From Camillea tinctor (taxonomy: Eukaryota > Ascomycota > Sordariomycetes > Xylariales > Xylariaceae): a stretch of 64,000 nucleotides of DNA. A program made the position numbers and the translations under genes. The stretch is from positions 464,635 to 528,634 of the forward strand of contig MU394076.1 in the NCBI GenBank assembly GCA_022578605.1, given 5' to 3'. The notes beneath the pieces are model-generated. The model was not told where the DNA came from. It made no database searches and worked only from the letters and a program-made list of their open reading frames with translations. Every line of letters begins with the position of its first letter. The stretch's first letter is position 1. Below, piece by piece: positions 37,705-49,632 of the stretch.

Positions 37705-38095
37705 TTAATCCAGTCCGTTCTCGTTCTTCCACCGGTCAAGGTACAGCTCCGGGCTCTTCGGTCCCTTGTCGTAGCCCCCGTAGCGACCCCGCGTCGGGGT
37801 CATCTTTTTGGTTACGAAGGGGGTCAACTAAGTTGTTTTTAAAACCGTTAGTTTACTTTTCCCATTTTACCCCCATACGCAAATTCTTTATAATGGGAGG
37901 ACATACCTTGAAGTCTGCCAGCCCCGGGGGCACGACGTACGTGCGCACTTTCTCCCACTCGATAATGTAGCCTCCGTACTTGGTGTGCCGACCCATGGAT
38001 CCTGTACGAGTACCCTTGTAGAAGCCTTTCTTGATGTCCTTGGTCGTTAGGGGGAGCTTGCGAAAGCGCTTGAGAAGCGCTTGCGTAGGTTGCAT
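37705..38095 (-). CDS. mrpl27: Mitochondrial large-subunit ribosomal protein mL41 (yeast MRPL27)
   Basis: Two exons, 38095-37907 and 37827-37705, give 103 residues. It is a component of the mitochondrial 54S ribosomal subunit. The family signature is clear: LPLTTKDIKKGFYKGTRTG, GRHTKYGGYIIEWEKVRTYVVP and, after the intron, the conserved LTPFVTKK. The basic N-terminus (QALLKRFRKLPLT) would serve as a mitochondrial targeting sequence. The second exon ends in GLD and TAA. The gene is shorter than yeast MRPL27 but has the usual Pezizomycotina size. It shares a 458-bp divergent promoter with UTP14. Confidence 0.93.
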
Positions 38096-38553
38096 TTTCC
38101 TTTTCTTTTCTTGGGTTGTTGGTGGCTAGCCTCGCTTTTCTCTTTTCTCTTCCCCCCCCTTTATTAAGGAACGAATTGGTTCTGGATTGTGGTGTAAGTG
38201 ACGGGTGTAAATGACGGGCGACCTGGGATTTGCGATAAATCGCGATAAATCTCGAAAATCGTCGATAAGGAAACTCAATTTCTATAGTGGATCGATAAGA
38301 TAAAAGATCCCCCCACTATGCACGGCAGAAAAAAAAAGTTGTGGACACCGCCTTGAAATTTCATAGCTCTTAAAGATTCCTCTACTTCTCTTATCGATTT
38401 AATTCAGCTGTTTCCTTTCCAACTACTGCCAATATTAGGCACAATTCGAATGTGCAAGTCGACGGGCCAATTCGACTGAATTGATGGTCGCATACTACAG
38501 CCGGATCAACTCGAGGTTTTTGCGACCAATTACAGAATCGAATCCTGCCCATC
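38096..38553. promoter_or_regulatory. Divergent promoter of mL41 and UTP14 with five CGATAA motifs
   Basis: The 458 bp between the two start codons hold CGATAA at 38233-38238, 38243-38248, 38263-38268 and 38293-38298, and its reverse complement at 38391-38396. The first two sit in a near-perfect 10-bp direct repeat (GCGATAAATC). A hexamer is expected about 0.2 times in this length on two strands, so five copies in 164 bp suggest a binding-site cluster. The bound factor is unknown. Confidence 0.55.
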
Positions 38554-41471
38554 ATGCCCGGTCGACAATCTCACGGCCGATCTCTCCTCGGAGCTGGTCC
38601 TAGCAGCTCTAAGGGTAAAGGGAGAAGTAGAAACAAGGCTTCCAAGAAGAAGGCTCTCGATGCATTCGCAATCGCCCAAGAAGAGTACGGCGACCGGCTA
38701 AAACAGAACCCGCGAAACAAAGGCCTAGACGCGGAAGTGGGTGGTCGAAGGGGTGGGAAACATGCTAGAGGTGACGAAGACGACGATGAGGAGGAGGACG
38801 AAGATGATGATGAAGATGGTGCGCCGCCCAGAAAGATGCGCCGTGGCGCTGGAGGTAGGGGTCGGGGCGACGAGGAAATCGAATACGGAAGCGACAGCTC
38901 AGGGAACGAGTGGCAGATCGGTGTTCCGGACGACGACGATTCCGAGATTGACTCCGACGAAGCGTTCGGCGAGAGTGACCAGGAGAAATTCGATGGGTAT
39001 GCTTTTCGCGGGAGTAAAAAGAAGAAGGATAAGAAACAAGCCGACGAGGTAAGAACAGGAGACAATAGGGGTAGGGGATCTTTGCGTGGCTCACATAAGG
39101 TTTTAGGATGATGAGGATGAGGATGGCGAGGACGAAGACGACGACATCGACGACGCAGACGGTGCTTCGCTTGGATCTGATGCAATAGACCTTGCCGATG
39201 CTCTAGACATGTCCATGTCCGAAGACGATGGTCCAGAGGCCGGTCGAGAAGAACAAGGTTCCAACTTCGATTCCGACGACGAGTCTGGTTCTGAAGAAAG
39301 TAGATCTGGTGACGAATCTTCTGACGTCGATGATGACGAAGCCGATAACGTATCAGAATCTGGTATCAACGAATGGGTCTCGCAATTTGCTGGCGTCAAG
39401 GATACGGAGGAAGAGGGGACATCAACTACAACGAAACCCAAGATTAGTCTAAAGGATCTGGGTCTAATGGGTGTTAAGGATCCTCAGCTCAAGAAATCTC
39501 TCAAACTTATGAATAAGGAAGAGAAGGCTAGCAAACCCAAGAAGCTTGATGTTCCCCTAGCGAGACGACAGCAAGCTAAAATAGATCGCGAGGCTGCTTA
39601 TGAGAAGACTAAACAGTCTCTTGACCGATGGACGGAAACTGTGAAGCATAACAGGAGAGCGGACCATCTTGTCTTCCCTCTTCCACAAAATGAGATCGGT
39701 CTGGCAAGACACGATAACACAGAAATTGCGCCTCTGAACCAGAAAGCTGTGGGCACTGAATTAGAACAAACTATTATGGCAATTATAGAAGAGAGTGGTC
39801 TTGGTCCCAGTGCTGAGAAGGAGAAGAAAGATACCCAAGATGACGAACTAGATGGTGAAGGTCTCTCTCGAACCGATCGAAAGGCATTGTGGCAGCAGAA
39901 ACGCCGAGAACGAGAACTTAAAAGTCGGGAAGATGCCAGGGCAAAGCGAATCGCCAAGATAAAATCGAAGGCTTACCACCGTGTACATAAAAAGCAGGAG
40001 CAGAGAGAAGCAATGAAAGAACACGAAGCTAAGGTGGCTGCTGGTGAGATAGACTCCGAGGAAGAACGAGACGCTCAGGATCGCCAGCGGGCAATGGAAA
40101 GGATGGGTGCGCGTCACCGGGAAAGCAAATGGGCCAAGATGTCAAATAAGGGTGGACGAGCTGCTTGGGATGAGAGCGTTCGGATGGGTGTTACTGACAT
40201 GGCAAGGAGAGATGAAGAGCTCCGCCGTCGCATTGAAGGGAAATCGTCAAAAGCACGCGATGATGATGATGACGACGACTCTGACTATTCGGGTGATTCT
40301 GAAGACGGCGACGAGAGAAAACGACTTCTACGACAACTTAACGACATTTCGAAAGCTGAGGATACGGAGCCAAAGTCTAAGCTCATGAGGATGGAGTTCA
40401 TGCAAAAAGCGGAAAACGCCAAGAAGAAAGCGAACGATGAGCTAATAGCCCAAATGAGAAGAGAACTTGGCTCGGACAATGACGATCAAAGCGGATCAGA
40501 CGACGAACCTGATTTTGTCGGCCGGAAAAAGTTTGGGCAACCGTCTGAGAAAAAGGAGGGATCGGGCGAGAAGGCTGCGAAGGCTAGCAAGCAAGAAAAA
40601 TCTAAAGGCGATCTCCTTGAAGCTAGAGAGAACTTCAGGGCGAGTTCCAATCGCTCGAAGGGTCTTTCGGCTCCGGTTCCGCAGGAACAGAACACAAACC
40701 CGACCGCAGGAGCTTGGAGCCAGGCGGCCACATCTGGTCCCGCAAAGAAACAGAAAGGGAAATCAAGCTCTAGTGCTGTGGTGTTAGATCTTGGCGCCGA
40801 TTCCGTCGTCATCGCCCCAGCCGCAGGGCCAGTCAAGTCCTTGAAACCAAGCAAGAAGCCGGCCGTGTCGGACAACGATGCCTACTCTAGCGACGAGGAT
40901 GAAGGCCATAGGCCAATCGAGTTCCACGAGCAAGAGCTCATCGAACGGGCATTTGGCGGGCTCGATGTGGTTGGTGAATTTGAGAAAGAGAAGGCTGAGA
41001 TTGAGTCAGAGGATGACGAAAAGATTGTAGACAATACACTACCCGGATGGGGTTCATGGGCTGGCGAGGGTATCAGCAACCGCGAGAAGAACCGACACAA
41101 AGGGCGCTTCCTAACGAAGAAGGACGGTGTCAGGAAGAAAGATCGAAAGGACGCGAAGCTGAAGAACGTTATTATATCGGAAAAGACGGTCAAGAAGGTA
41201 TGTTTTGGCTCTTCTTCCCTTTTCATATTTTCCAGAAAGACGATACTCTTGTGGCAACGAGGCACATCCACTAACAACAGCCCACTAGAACACGAAGTAC
41301 ATGGCTTCGCAACTCCCACACCAATTCGACTCCCGAGCCACATACGAGCGGAGCCTCCGGCTCCCCATGGGCCCCGAGTGGCTGACCAAGGAGTCCTTCC
41401 AGGACGTCACCAAGCCCAAGGTCATCATGAAGCAAGGCATCATCGCGCCGATCTCGAAGCCCACGCACTGA
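38554..41471 (+). CDS. utp14: U3 snoRNP / SSU processome protein UTP14
   Basis: Three exons, 38554-39048, 39107-41197 and 41289-41471, give 922 residues. Utp14 is a nucleolar SSU-processome component that stimulates the helicase Dhr1 to remove U3 snoRNA from pre-18S rRNA. Visible family features: VPLARRQQAKIDREAAYEKT and the following WTETVKHNRRADHLVFPL (about 275-315), the basic helical FRTDRKALW-type stretch RTDRKALWQQKRR, and the C-terminal LPGWGSWAGEGI (about 825) with HKGRFLTKKDGVRKKDRKDAKLKNVIISEK and, in the last exon, the LPHQFDSRATYERSLRLPMGPEW signature ending in IAPISKPTH. The first 290 residues are very acidic (runs of Asp/Glu) after a basic nuclear-localisation-like start. All exon phases are zero. 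Confidence 0.96.
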
Positions 41472-42082
41472 TTTTGATTCTTGGTTTTGTTAACTATTCA
41501 TATGACGGAGAAAAAAGTGGGGCATTACCGCAATGCGGTGTCTAGACCCGGGAGTGAGGAAACTCGTATGTTGTGTATATATAGTTGAAGATAATCTAGA
41601 AGTCTTGGGTTAAGAATACCTGCTAGCTCCTCCGAAAAAAGAGGGAAGAGGGGAAATAGAGTCATGACTCTACTCGTCCAATAAAACAACCGTCAAAGAC
41701 AATATTTCCCTGGCTATAATGATTCTCCTGTCTAACATATCAAATAGTCTAGCTTCCTCCCCCTTTAAGGCTGCTATGTTGTTATATTTGCTATGTCCTA
41801 TTATGTACTCCCCAGAAAAGGGGTAAGGTAACGGAAGTTAGATAAAATACGAAAGACCAAACATATATACACTTTTACGTATTCGTTCAGTTCCTTCCCT
41901 TTTTATATTCGCTTTCTATTTGTTAAATATATATTTTTCTTTTCTTACTACCTTTTCTCTCATGGGGGAAATTTTTGCTTCGTGATAACCTCAAAAATCG
42001 TAAACGGGGGGGTATTATACCATTAATTCAACCTACTTACACCTCTCCTTTCCATCTTCCCTTCTCCCTCCTACCACCCACT
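41472..42082. other. 3' flank between convergent UTP14 and G-patch genes
   Basis: About 600 bp of A+T-rich sequence with no gene seen; it carries both 3' untranslated regions. Confidence 0.5.
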
Positions 42083-44284
42083 TCACTCCTCCTCATCGCT
42101 ACTATCCCCAAAAATAGCCCTCAGCACCTCGTCCTGCGCCCTCTTACCCTCGAGCGCCTCGTTCACGTCGGCGTTGATGACCGGAGGGGGCGCGGCGGTT
42201 TCTACGGGTTTATTATTATTATTATTGCTATTATGATCAGCCTTTACCGCTGCCCCTTGGCGCACAGCATCATTGTTCCCATGAGTGTCCTCCAGTTCGT
42301 CATCGTCGTCGTTGTCTTCTTGCTGCTGCGCCTGCCGCATCAACTCATCGAGCGTGACTGCGTTCGCGTTCTCGTTCCGAGAGCCACCCCCGTGCGCGCG
42401 GGCGTCGGGCTGCGCGTCCACGGACGGAGGGGGCACGTTGAAGCGCTTGCACAGGAGGCGGGAGGGGAAGAAGCTCGTCACGGAGCGCGTCATGGCGCCG
42501 TACATGCCCATAGCGGCGGCCTCCTCGGCGGGGTCTTTGGGCTTGGGCGGGGGCCGCGCGACGAGATTGGCGTCTGCCGGGTCGGCCGGGGAGCCGCTCG
42601 CGAGGCTCGACGAGGACGTGGCGGTGGTGAAGCGCGACGCCATCAGTCCGGTCATGGGCTTGAAGATGCGCGCGCAGCTGTAAAACTCGTGCAGCTCGCG
42701 CGCCCAGTCCTCGTGCTTCATCGCGGGCGGCCGCGGGAGAGAGGAGGGGGAAGAAGAGAAGCCCGCCGCGTGCTCGAGGTACGCCCGGTACCGCCCGCGC
42801 TTGGCCTCGTTGTCGGCGTAGGCGCCCCCGCTGGCGCCGCGCGCCAGGGCCGCGACCGCGGTGGCTTTGTCGAGCTGCGGGAGCTGACGCAGCGTCTCCT
42901 GCTGCCGCTCCGCGTCGCTGAGCGCGTACTCGGCGGGAATTTCGCCCAGCGCGGGGGGAAGGTTGCTCTTGCCGGTTGCGGCGGCGAGGCGGTCGCGCGC
43001 TGATGCGGAGAGGAAGTCGAAGACTGATTTCCCGGGGAGTTGGGCCTCGCCTAGGAGTGCGGCTCGAGCTTTAGGGTCGAGCTTCGAGACTTTTGCTGCA
43101 TCGGCCGTTGATACGTAGTTTGAAGCATCGGTCTCGGCCTTGCGTTGCTTGCTCGATTTCCAATCTGGGGGTATTGCGGGTGGGGGGTATTTGCCCGCTG
43201 AGTTGATGGCGGACGTGAGGATGTCTTCTTCGGTCCCAAAAACGAAGCCGTCTAGAGGTAGACGGCCATCATGACATTTTCGCAAGTTTTTGCCCGCTTT
43301 CGCGAGAGCGCTCTTTTTAGATATGAAAACCGGCGCTGAGCGCAATGCCGGGTTAACTGATGTTATATTCGCTTTCTTCTTCTTTTTGTCGCCCCCTATC
43401 ACGCGATTATACGATATTTTCGGACCGATCTCGTATGGGTCTTCATCGTCGGATCCGGTATCATTCAATATGCCAATGCCAATGCCTCCTTTCGCAAACT
43501 TGTTGCTTTTCTTTTTTAATGCGTTTGGCCGCCGTAGAGGTCCATCTCTTGTGTCGTCGTCGGAGCTCTCACCAGCATCCGTCTTTGGGCCTGGCCCTAT
43601 GGGGGTCAACCGCGATTCCCCCTCGTAACCTAAACCTTTGCGATCTAGTTTTCTGACGAAGCTTATCATAGAGGCGTTGTCAGGCGCAAAAAGGTATGTC
43701 TCGTCTTCGCCCTGGTCCGCGACGGGCTTTGTGTTGAGATCGAGACGTGCTTTCCGACGGACTTTGGGTCCAATGCCTTGGCCATCCTTCCAACCCATCT
43801 TCCGTAGTAGCTTCACGCCTATAGTCTCGCCTTGTGCACGAAAGAGGTCTGCGACTCCTCCTCGCCGCACACCCTCTTCTGCTGTAGACCCTAGGCCGGC
43901 GAATCCCTCTGCCGTTTGTAGCTTTTCTGCTTCGGCAGCATCGGCTAGATCCTCTTCGTCCATAAAGTCTTCTATCCGTTGCTGGGCGCTCTTGTTGTCA
44001 TCTTTGCGACGGTTCGTCCTAGAAGACACGAAGGTCGACGGCGTCCAGCCCTCTTTCGAGCCAACTGTGTTGAAGTAACCAGCACTCCATCCTCCAGTAA
44101 AGGCACCGTGCAATCGCTTCCGGCCACGCTCGTCCCTCACCTCCTGCTTCCATACCGGCACGTACGAACCATCATCGCGAACATCTGGGTCTAAGGGTGG
44201 CAGGGGCGTGCCAAAGAGAACGTATGGCGACTGTTGGGGTTGGAGGTCGGCTTCGAAATCGGCACGGGATCGTTTGAAGGACAT
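42083..44284 (-). CDS. G-patch domain protein, GPATCH1/TGH family
   Basis: A single-exon gene of 733 residues. The N-terminal TOUGH/DUF1604 domain is plain: MSFKRSRADFEADL, QQSPYVLFGTPLPPLDPDVRDDGSYVPVWKQE and LHGAFTGGWSAGYFNTVGSKEGW (residues 1-85). The G-patch follows at about 155-180 (GVKLLRKMGWKDGQGIGPKV). The C-terminal half has the conserved LPGKSVFDFLS and MTGLMASRFT segments, then an Asn/Asp-rich low-complexity tail ending FGDSSDEEE. GPATCH1 proteins are found with spliceosomes and G-patches activate DEAH helicases, so a role in pre-mRNA splicing is likely. An in-frame ATG nine codons upstream (44311) is possible, but MSFKRSR matches the family start better. The lack of introns over 2.2 kb is unusual in this window. 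Confidence 0.92.
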   Translation of the reverse strand: MSFKRSRADFEADLQPQQSPYVLFGTPLPPLDPDVRDDGSYVPVWKQEVRDERGRKRLHGAFTGGWSAGYFNTVGSKEGWTPSTFVSSRTNRRKDDNKSAQQRIEDFMDEEDLADAAEAEKLQTAEGFAGLGSTAEEGVRRGGVADLFRAQGETIGVKLLRKMGWKDGQGIGPKVRRKARLDLNTKPVADQGEDETYLFAPDNASMISFVRKLDRKGLGYEGESRLTPIGPGPKTDAGESSDDDTRDGPLRRPNALKKKSNKFAKGGIGIGILNDTGSDDEDPYEIGPKISYNRVIGGDKKKKKANITSVNPALRSAPVFISKKSALAKAGKNLRKCHDGRLPLDGFVFGTEEDILTSAINSAGKYPPPAIPPDWKSSKQRKAETDASNYVSTADAAKVSKLDPKARAALLGEAQLPGKSVFDFLSASARDRLAAATGKSNLPPALGEIPAEYALSDAERQQETLRQLPQLDKATAVAALARGASGGAYADNEAKRGRYRAYLEHAAGFSSSPSSLPRPPAMKHEDWARELHEFYSCARIFKPMTGLMASRFTTATSSSSLASGSPADPADANLVARPPPKPKDPAEEAAAMGMYGAMTRSVTSFFPSRLLCKRFNVPPPSVDAQPDARAHGGGSRNENANAVTLDELMRQAQQQEDNDDDDELEDTHGNNDAVRQGAAVKADHNSNNNNNKPVETAAPPPVINADVNEALEGKRAQDEVLRAIFGDSSDEEE

Positions 44285-45063
44285 GAGGTTCAGTGTGGGC
44301 GCATACAACAACTGGGGAGTTGGTGTTGAAATCGGATGGAGCCGTCTACGTCGTTCTTTAGAGAGAGAAATGATGTCTGCAGGTACAAGAAGCTGGCTGT
44401 ACCAGGTACAATACAGTACCTATTTAACCCTACCTCGGTGCGATAAGATAAGGCTTAGCTTCTGGCTTGGTGGATGGGCTTTTTATCGCACCTGCAGCTA
44501 AGCTCTAGGAAGATGCTGTGTGGCGCATGCGGGCGTCTTATAGGTCTATTCTAACATCAGACGAAAAAGTATATATCTCCTAACCTAGAGACGATATGAG
44601 AAATAAACGGGGAGATTTTGAGTTCAATTTACTCCCTCAATATAATTTTAAATTATCGTCTACTCTATCACCAAGAAAGAACCAGCGTGGTTTATAAGTG
44701 CTCAGATGAGCATAAGAACATCCCATATCATATTGGTTCCCAAGCGCTAACTAGACTTATAGACAGTCGAAAATGTACAAGATATATCAGTTTTTTTTTT
44801 GGTTTGTTTTTTTGCATCTTGTGGGTATCATAAAGAAGATATTCTTTCTCCGTAAAACATGCAGACCATTAAGTTTTCCAACAATGCACAGTTTTCAACA
44901 GAATCAACCCGCTTGCCCCTTAAAAAGCTTTCCATCAACTGAACTGAGCCAGCTCTTCCATTGCAAATCGATAGCAGTCCTTATTGTGACCGCAAACCTT
45001 CTCCTTTTGTCTTTAACTTTCGAAAAAAAAAACCCCCCAGAAAAAACCCGCACCGTCTATAAT
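44285..45063. other. Intergenic, G-patch promoter
   Basis: A+T-rich, with no supported gene. Poly-T and poly-A tracts lie near 44790-44815 and 45028-45045. Confidence 0.45.
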
Positions 45064-45600
45064 TTATCGTATATATCGCGCCACCTGTCTCCTATAGTAG
45101 ACATCAATTACCATCTCCGCGATCGGCAGCGCCCCGAGGATATTCCCCGACAAAGTCAGTGTGTAGACCATGAGGCCCACCACGGCGTCTTGAGGGCAAG
45201 TCAGCGCGATGCAGGTCAGCACGGCATGGAAGGCGCCCCAGGCGGCTAGTATCTTTCCGTACGCGGGGCGTCCCGTGGACATGACGATGGCCTCGCCTGC
45301 GGCCTGCGGCCGCGTGAGGTGAACGGCAGCGTAGACCAGCACGTGTAGCGCCGTATGGGCAAGCTTGAGAGGCAAGCCCTGCGGCACAGTACGGGGGAGG
45401 AGTAGTTGTAGGAGGATCCCCGTGTTGAAGTTGCGGAACTGCTCTAGGCCCCAGTGCGAGAGAGAGAATTGGAAGCTTAGCGGGATGGACCGAATCGCGG
45501 GGATGAGGCATGTGGCAAGTGTGCTGTAGATGATGGCCAAGGTGGCCATGACGAGGAAGACCTGTAGGTCCCCGCGCTTCCAAGCCTGAGTGAGTTGCAT
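45064..45600 (-). CDS. Small multi-pass membrane protein, function unknown
   Basis: A single open frame of 178 residues with strong C/G third-position preference, in contrast to its A+T-rich flanks, so it is likely real. Four hydrophobic segments are visible: about 12-36 (LQVFLVMATLAIIYSTLATC), 80-97 (LAHTALHVLVYAAVHL), 117-137 (KILAAWGAFHAVLTCIALTC) and 140-165 (VVGLMVYTLTLSGNILGALP). The N-terminus is short and the C-terminus basic (YYRRQVARYIR), which favours a cytosolic tail. No signal sequence or catalytic motif is recognised and I cannot assign a family. It is read divergently from the distant Kin1 gene. Confidence 0.65.
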   Translation of the reverse strand: MQLTQAWKRGDLQVFLVMATLAIIYSTLATCLIPAIRSIPLSFQFSLSHWGLEQFRNFNTGILLQLLLPRTVPQGLPLKLAHTALHVLVYAAVHLTRPQAAGEAIVMSTGRPAYGKILAAWGAFHAVLTCIALTCPQDAVVGLMVYTLTLSGNILGALPIAEMVIDVYYRRQVARYIR

Positions 45601-48600
45601 TGCTGTGGCTAAGGAGGTGGTGAGATTTATTTGGTTGATGGTAAGCGGTGGGAAGAGATGACGAGTAGTTATGGAAGCAATACTCCGTAGCTGAAGCAGT
45701 AGTAGAGGTGGTAGTAGTAGTAGCCGAAGATGAAGAGGTGAGAATAGTAGTGATTGGCTACAGCTTGGAAAAGGGGTAAGGCCGTAACTGAGATTTTGAA
45801 ACTTGTTAGACTTGATAGACTTGGTGGTTTGATAGAATAAGAAGTTGGGAAGAAAGCTCGTTCATGGCTGTAGGGGATTTCTGGTTCTTATATATCCTTT
45901 TCTTTTCCATTCGGCAGCAAGGTCCTTGAGAATAAACTTAGTACAGTGGAAGTTTATCAGACAGAATCTTGCCTCAACGATGGATTTCCCTCAAGCCAAT
46001 TTTCACTTTGAGGCGTCACCGTTAGACGTTCGGACGGTATAGTTTTGCTCTCGATGTTGAGTTTGGAGACCTCAAATGTGCTCAAAGACTAACTGTTATC
46101 CTACATTAGGCGCATTATGAGAGCTGGGCTTGTGAACCCACGGTGGCGTTCTCGCGACTCTGAATTTTTAAGTTTTCTCAACTTTATCTATTGGAGTTAC
46201 TATCATCAACCCTTTTTGGGGGGACATATACTAATATACCTATGGTATAGCCTATTTGTTCTATTGTAGTTATACTCTATTGGTTTGGTACGTCTTATGG
46301 TTTTCTTTTCTTTTCCAAGTTGAAAGTTTTGATGATATTCCTTATCAATGCGACAAACCTTTTTTTTTCTTTAAAAATAAAAGAAAAATCATAATAAAGA
46401 CTCTAATTAGAATTGCTGTTAAATGTTAAAATCACGGTGGCCAACAATGCTTGGGCTACATTTACTCACTTACACAAAAAATGCATACTCCCGTTTCTTT
46501 ACAACTAGGTAGCCATCCGTTAAGCATTTGCGGTGATATATATGAAGTTAATAGAGTAGATAAATACTCTGATATCGGCATTTACTAGAAGACCCAGTAC
46601 GCACAAGCGGCAATCTGCAGGAAGTGGATGTAGAGAGGTGTGCGGTCCTGCTGGAGCAGCCCGGTCTGCTAGACGATACCGGCAACATCCAATATTTGCC
46701 GCCAGCGTAATCAGATGACAACCAGATCAGATGATGTCGTGGCGGTTTATTTGTGCTTGCCTGTAGTACTTCGGGGGCTTGGTTTAAACATTATAGGAGA
46801 GGTGGCTCATGAAAACGAAAAAAGAAGTTTTTAATGATGCTCGTTGGAAGCAAGTATGAGTCCAGGGTGTATATATCGTGGCAGCTTGGCTACTTGCTTT
46901 AGATAGTGTTGGCACGTGTGGCATTGTGCTCGAATGAGCAAGCCTAGTTGCACGGGGATAGGAGGTTGAGAGAGGGAGTCGATTGGAAGCCCGCATTATA
47001 ATGGACACATGATATTGCGCTCCATCATATGTACGTACTTAAGTACGACGACTGATTAGGTCGGGTGTCGAGTCTTTGACTATACACATCCTGGAGACCA
47101 CTTACACGTTATAACGGACTTGCTAAATTCAACGTTCAAATTGAGAACCCTCATTCATCGACGAGAAGAAAAGGACACGTTAGCTAAGTTAGACTCAAGC
47201 CTACGATTGCTCTCGTATGACCCTTTATTTATATAAACGCCATGTGTGGTTTACATATGGAAGAGCACAGAACACAGAGCAGAGCAAAGAGAACAAAGGG
47301 TAAAAGAGAGGGACTAATACTTAGAAGCGAGATATCGCTGGTGGAACTATGGCTAATGACGACTGGAGTAGTAGCCGCTGGTGTAAGCGAGTACTAACCT
47401 AACAGTACCGGTTGGGGTTACCTATGCCCGCTTTATCTCCCATTATCCCCCCCCAAGTGCCCCCCCTATATATTGACTTATACATGATATATGTAAGTAA
47501 GGCACGCAAAGCCATAAGTTAAGTTGAGACAATTCCAGTCTGCTACCACATGAGTCCAGGAGTTGACATGAGCTGGAAATTAATAAATCAATTCAATAAA
47601 TAAACCCATCTATCAAATCTTCAAGGGCTTCCTTCAGTTAAAAGTAAAATACTTTATATCTAAGTAACCTACCTATTTACCTGTCCTACCTCAGATTGAT
47701 CTGTGCCTAAGATGGGATGGATGTATGACCAAAAACCCCGTACCAGGTATCGGAACGCAAGCAAGTTTCTCGTTAGCCGTACTATGTATGTAAATAGGTA
47801 TCTACTATCATCCTGCGAGAGCAAGGGGTTGACTTAACCCACGATTGTCGTCATACCCTTCTCCCCCCTCTCCCCTCTTGCAGGTTATCCATAAGGAATG
47901 GGTACCTATGTCTGCTAGTCATCATCACCTCTTCGATTAATACCAGATTTGTACGCACGCCAGCGTCCCCCGTCTACTTGCCTTTAACAACTAAAGCGCA
48001 TCATCACACATCATCACATGAAGATAGAAATAATGCCGTGTAATTCATGTTAATGTTTCTATCGCATATGTGACAGATATTTTCGTCTCGGTTGGCAGGT
48101 GGACGCAGTATCGATCAATAATGATGTATAAGTAGATATCCTGGGTATTAATGAGTTTCATCCATGGACTGGCAGACTGGCACCGAGGTCTTTTTAAATG
48201 ATAGCAACGGACTTGACCCGGTCTAGGGGGGGCTTATTCTGGAGTCGTGCCTTTTCGTCATTTATTTTGAGCCCAAAAGACAACCCAACGCAGTTCTGCC
48301 AAGCGCATATTACCAAAGCCTGCTAAAAGCCTACTGGCCCAACATGGGATCACAACCCCATCTCGATGCGGAGACTAGTAAGAACTCAGTAGTGTAGCGT
48401 ACAGTACGTAACCACCTATCAAGGCCAATACATACCTTACCTACTGCTACTTGCCATTTAAACCATCTGCCTCTTTAACTTAGTATGTATTTGATGTACA
48501 TGCATGCATACATATAAACAGGGGGGAAAGGGGGAGAGAGCGGGAAACCGAGCATTTTCCCTATGTAATTTTTTATCCCTTTTTCTCGCACTTAGTTACC

Positions 48601-49632
48601 TTCGATATCTCTAGTTGTAGGTTACTAGGTTCGTTGGGGTAATTCTAAAATGGTTATCACTAGCTTCAAAGATGAGGTTTTTTTTTTTTCATCGAGGAAA
48701 AAAAGGAAGCACCAAAGAAATATAAGACAAAAAAAAACCAAAAAATAAAAAAAAACCAGGGCGTAAGTGAATGGGGAAAAAAGAAAAGAGAGAAAGAAAG
48801 AAAGAAAGAAAAGAGAAAGATAACACTATAAGCGAGAACCTGTGCTACATGTTTCGTACAACAAAAGTCCCCTCTTCTTCCCCCCCTCTTCCTTTGTTGC
48901 AGGATTGTAGTGTACACTAGAGAATAGATTTGGAGGCAAATGGTTGGAAATAGGTAAGAGGTGGTAGTATTCAATTACCCCTAGTTGTATTTCTGTATGT
49001 AGGTACCGATATAGACTGGTACACTAATGAGTGAGAAGTGAGAGAAGTCAGGAGTATGTATGTATGTGTGTGTGTGTGTTAATGGGAGGTGAGGTGCATT
49101 GCATGTAAGTACAAGAATTGCGATCTACCCCCCCTTGTACCAACTTTTTGGAGGTGTGCACGTTCTGTTGTTAGGTACTTAGCTTAGGGGAGTAAGGTAC
49201 CTATACTTCTTGGTCGCAAGTAGGAAGGGTTGGTTGGTAAGGAGGGAAGGAAGCAGGTGGTAAGGTAGTAAGGGTAGTACAATACCTGCTTAACCTAAAG
49301 CCAAAAAACCACAGGCCTGTAAGTATAGGTTTGTCAGGGCCTAGGACTGCAGCTAAGCAAAGCATCACAGGCCTTGGATAAAAATCTTAAAAGGGGAAAA
49401 GAGGAACAAATCTCCTGGAAGGTTGTCGCTTTTCCAAATCTCCGGAATCTGTCAGTACCTAATTTCGAGTCTTTCCACACCCAAACGTGCTTTGACTTTT
49501 CAATCCCTCCCAGCCTCAACATTTAATACCTTTCGGGGTTACCCTTTTTTTCTCTCTCTCTAAGAGATCCTCCTTTATTAATTGTTTTTATTAGTTGGTT
49601 TTTTTTTTCTCTTCTTTCCTGGAGGCTAAGCA
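45601..49632. other. Long intergenic stretch upstream of Kin1
   Basis: Four kilobases without a supported gene. It contains homopurine/homopyrimidine tracts at 48670-48820, including GAAA repeats at 48790-48811, and a TG repeat at about 49066-49079, plus many TACCTA/TAGGTA motifs. The pyrimidine-rich block 49543-49620 probably belongs to the Kin1 leader. Confidence 0.5.
48790..48811. repeat. GAAA tetranucleotide microsatellite
   Basis: About five GAAA copies inside a 150-bp purine-rich tract (48670-48820). Confidence 0.75.

Noticed and set aside
41975..43003. 342-codon plus-strand frame opposite the G-patch gene
   Set aside because: Antisense shadow of GC-rich coding sequence; the minus-strand frame has the conserved TOUGH and G-patch domains.
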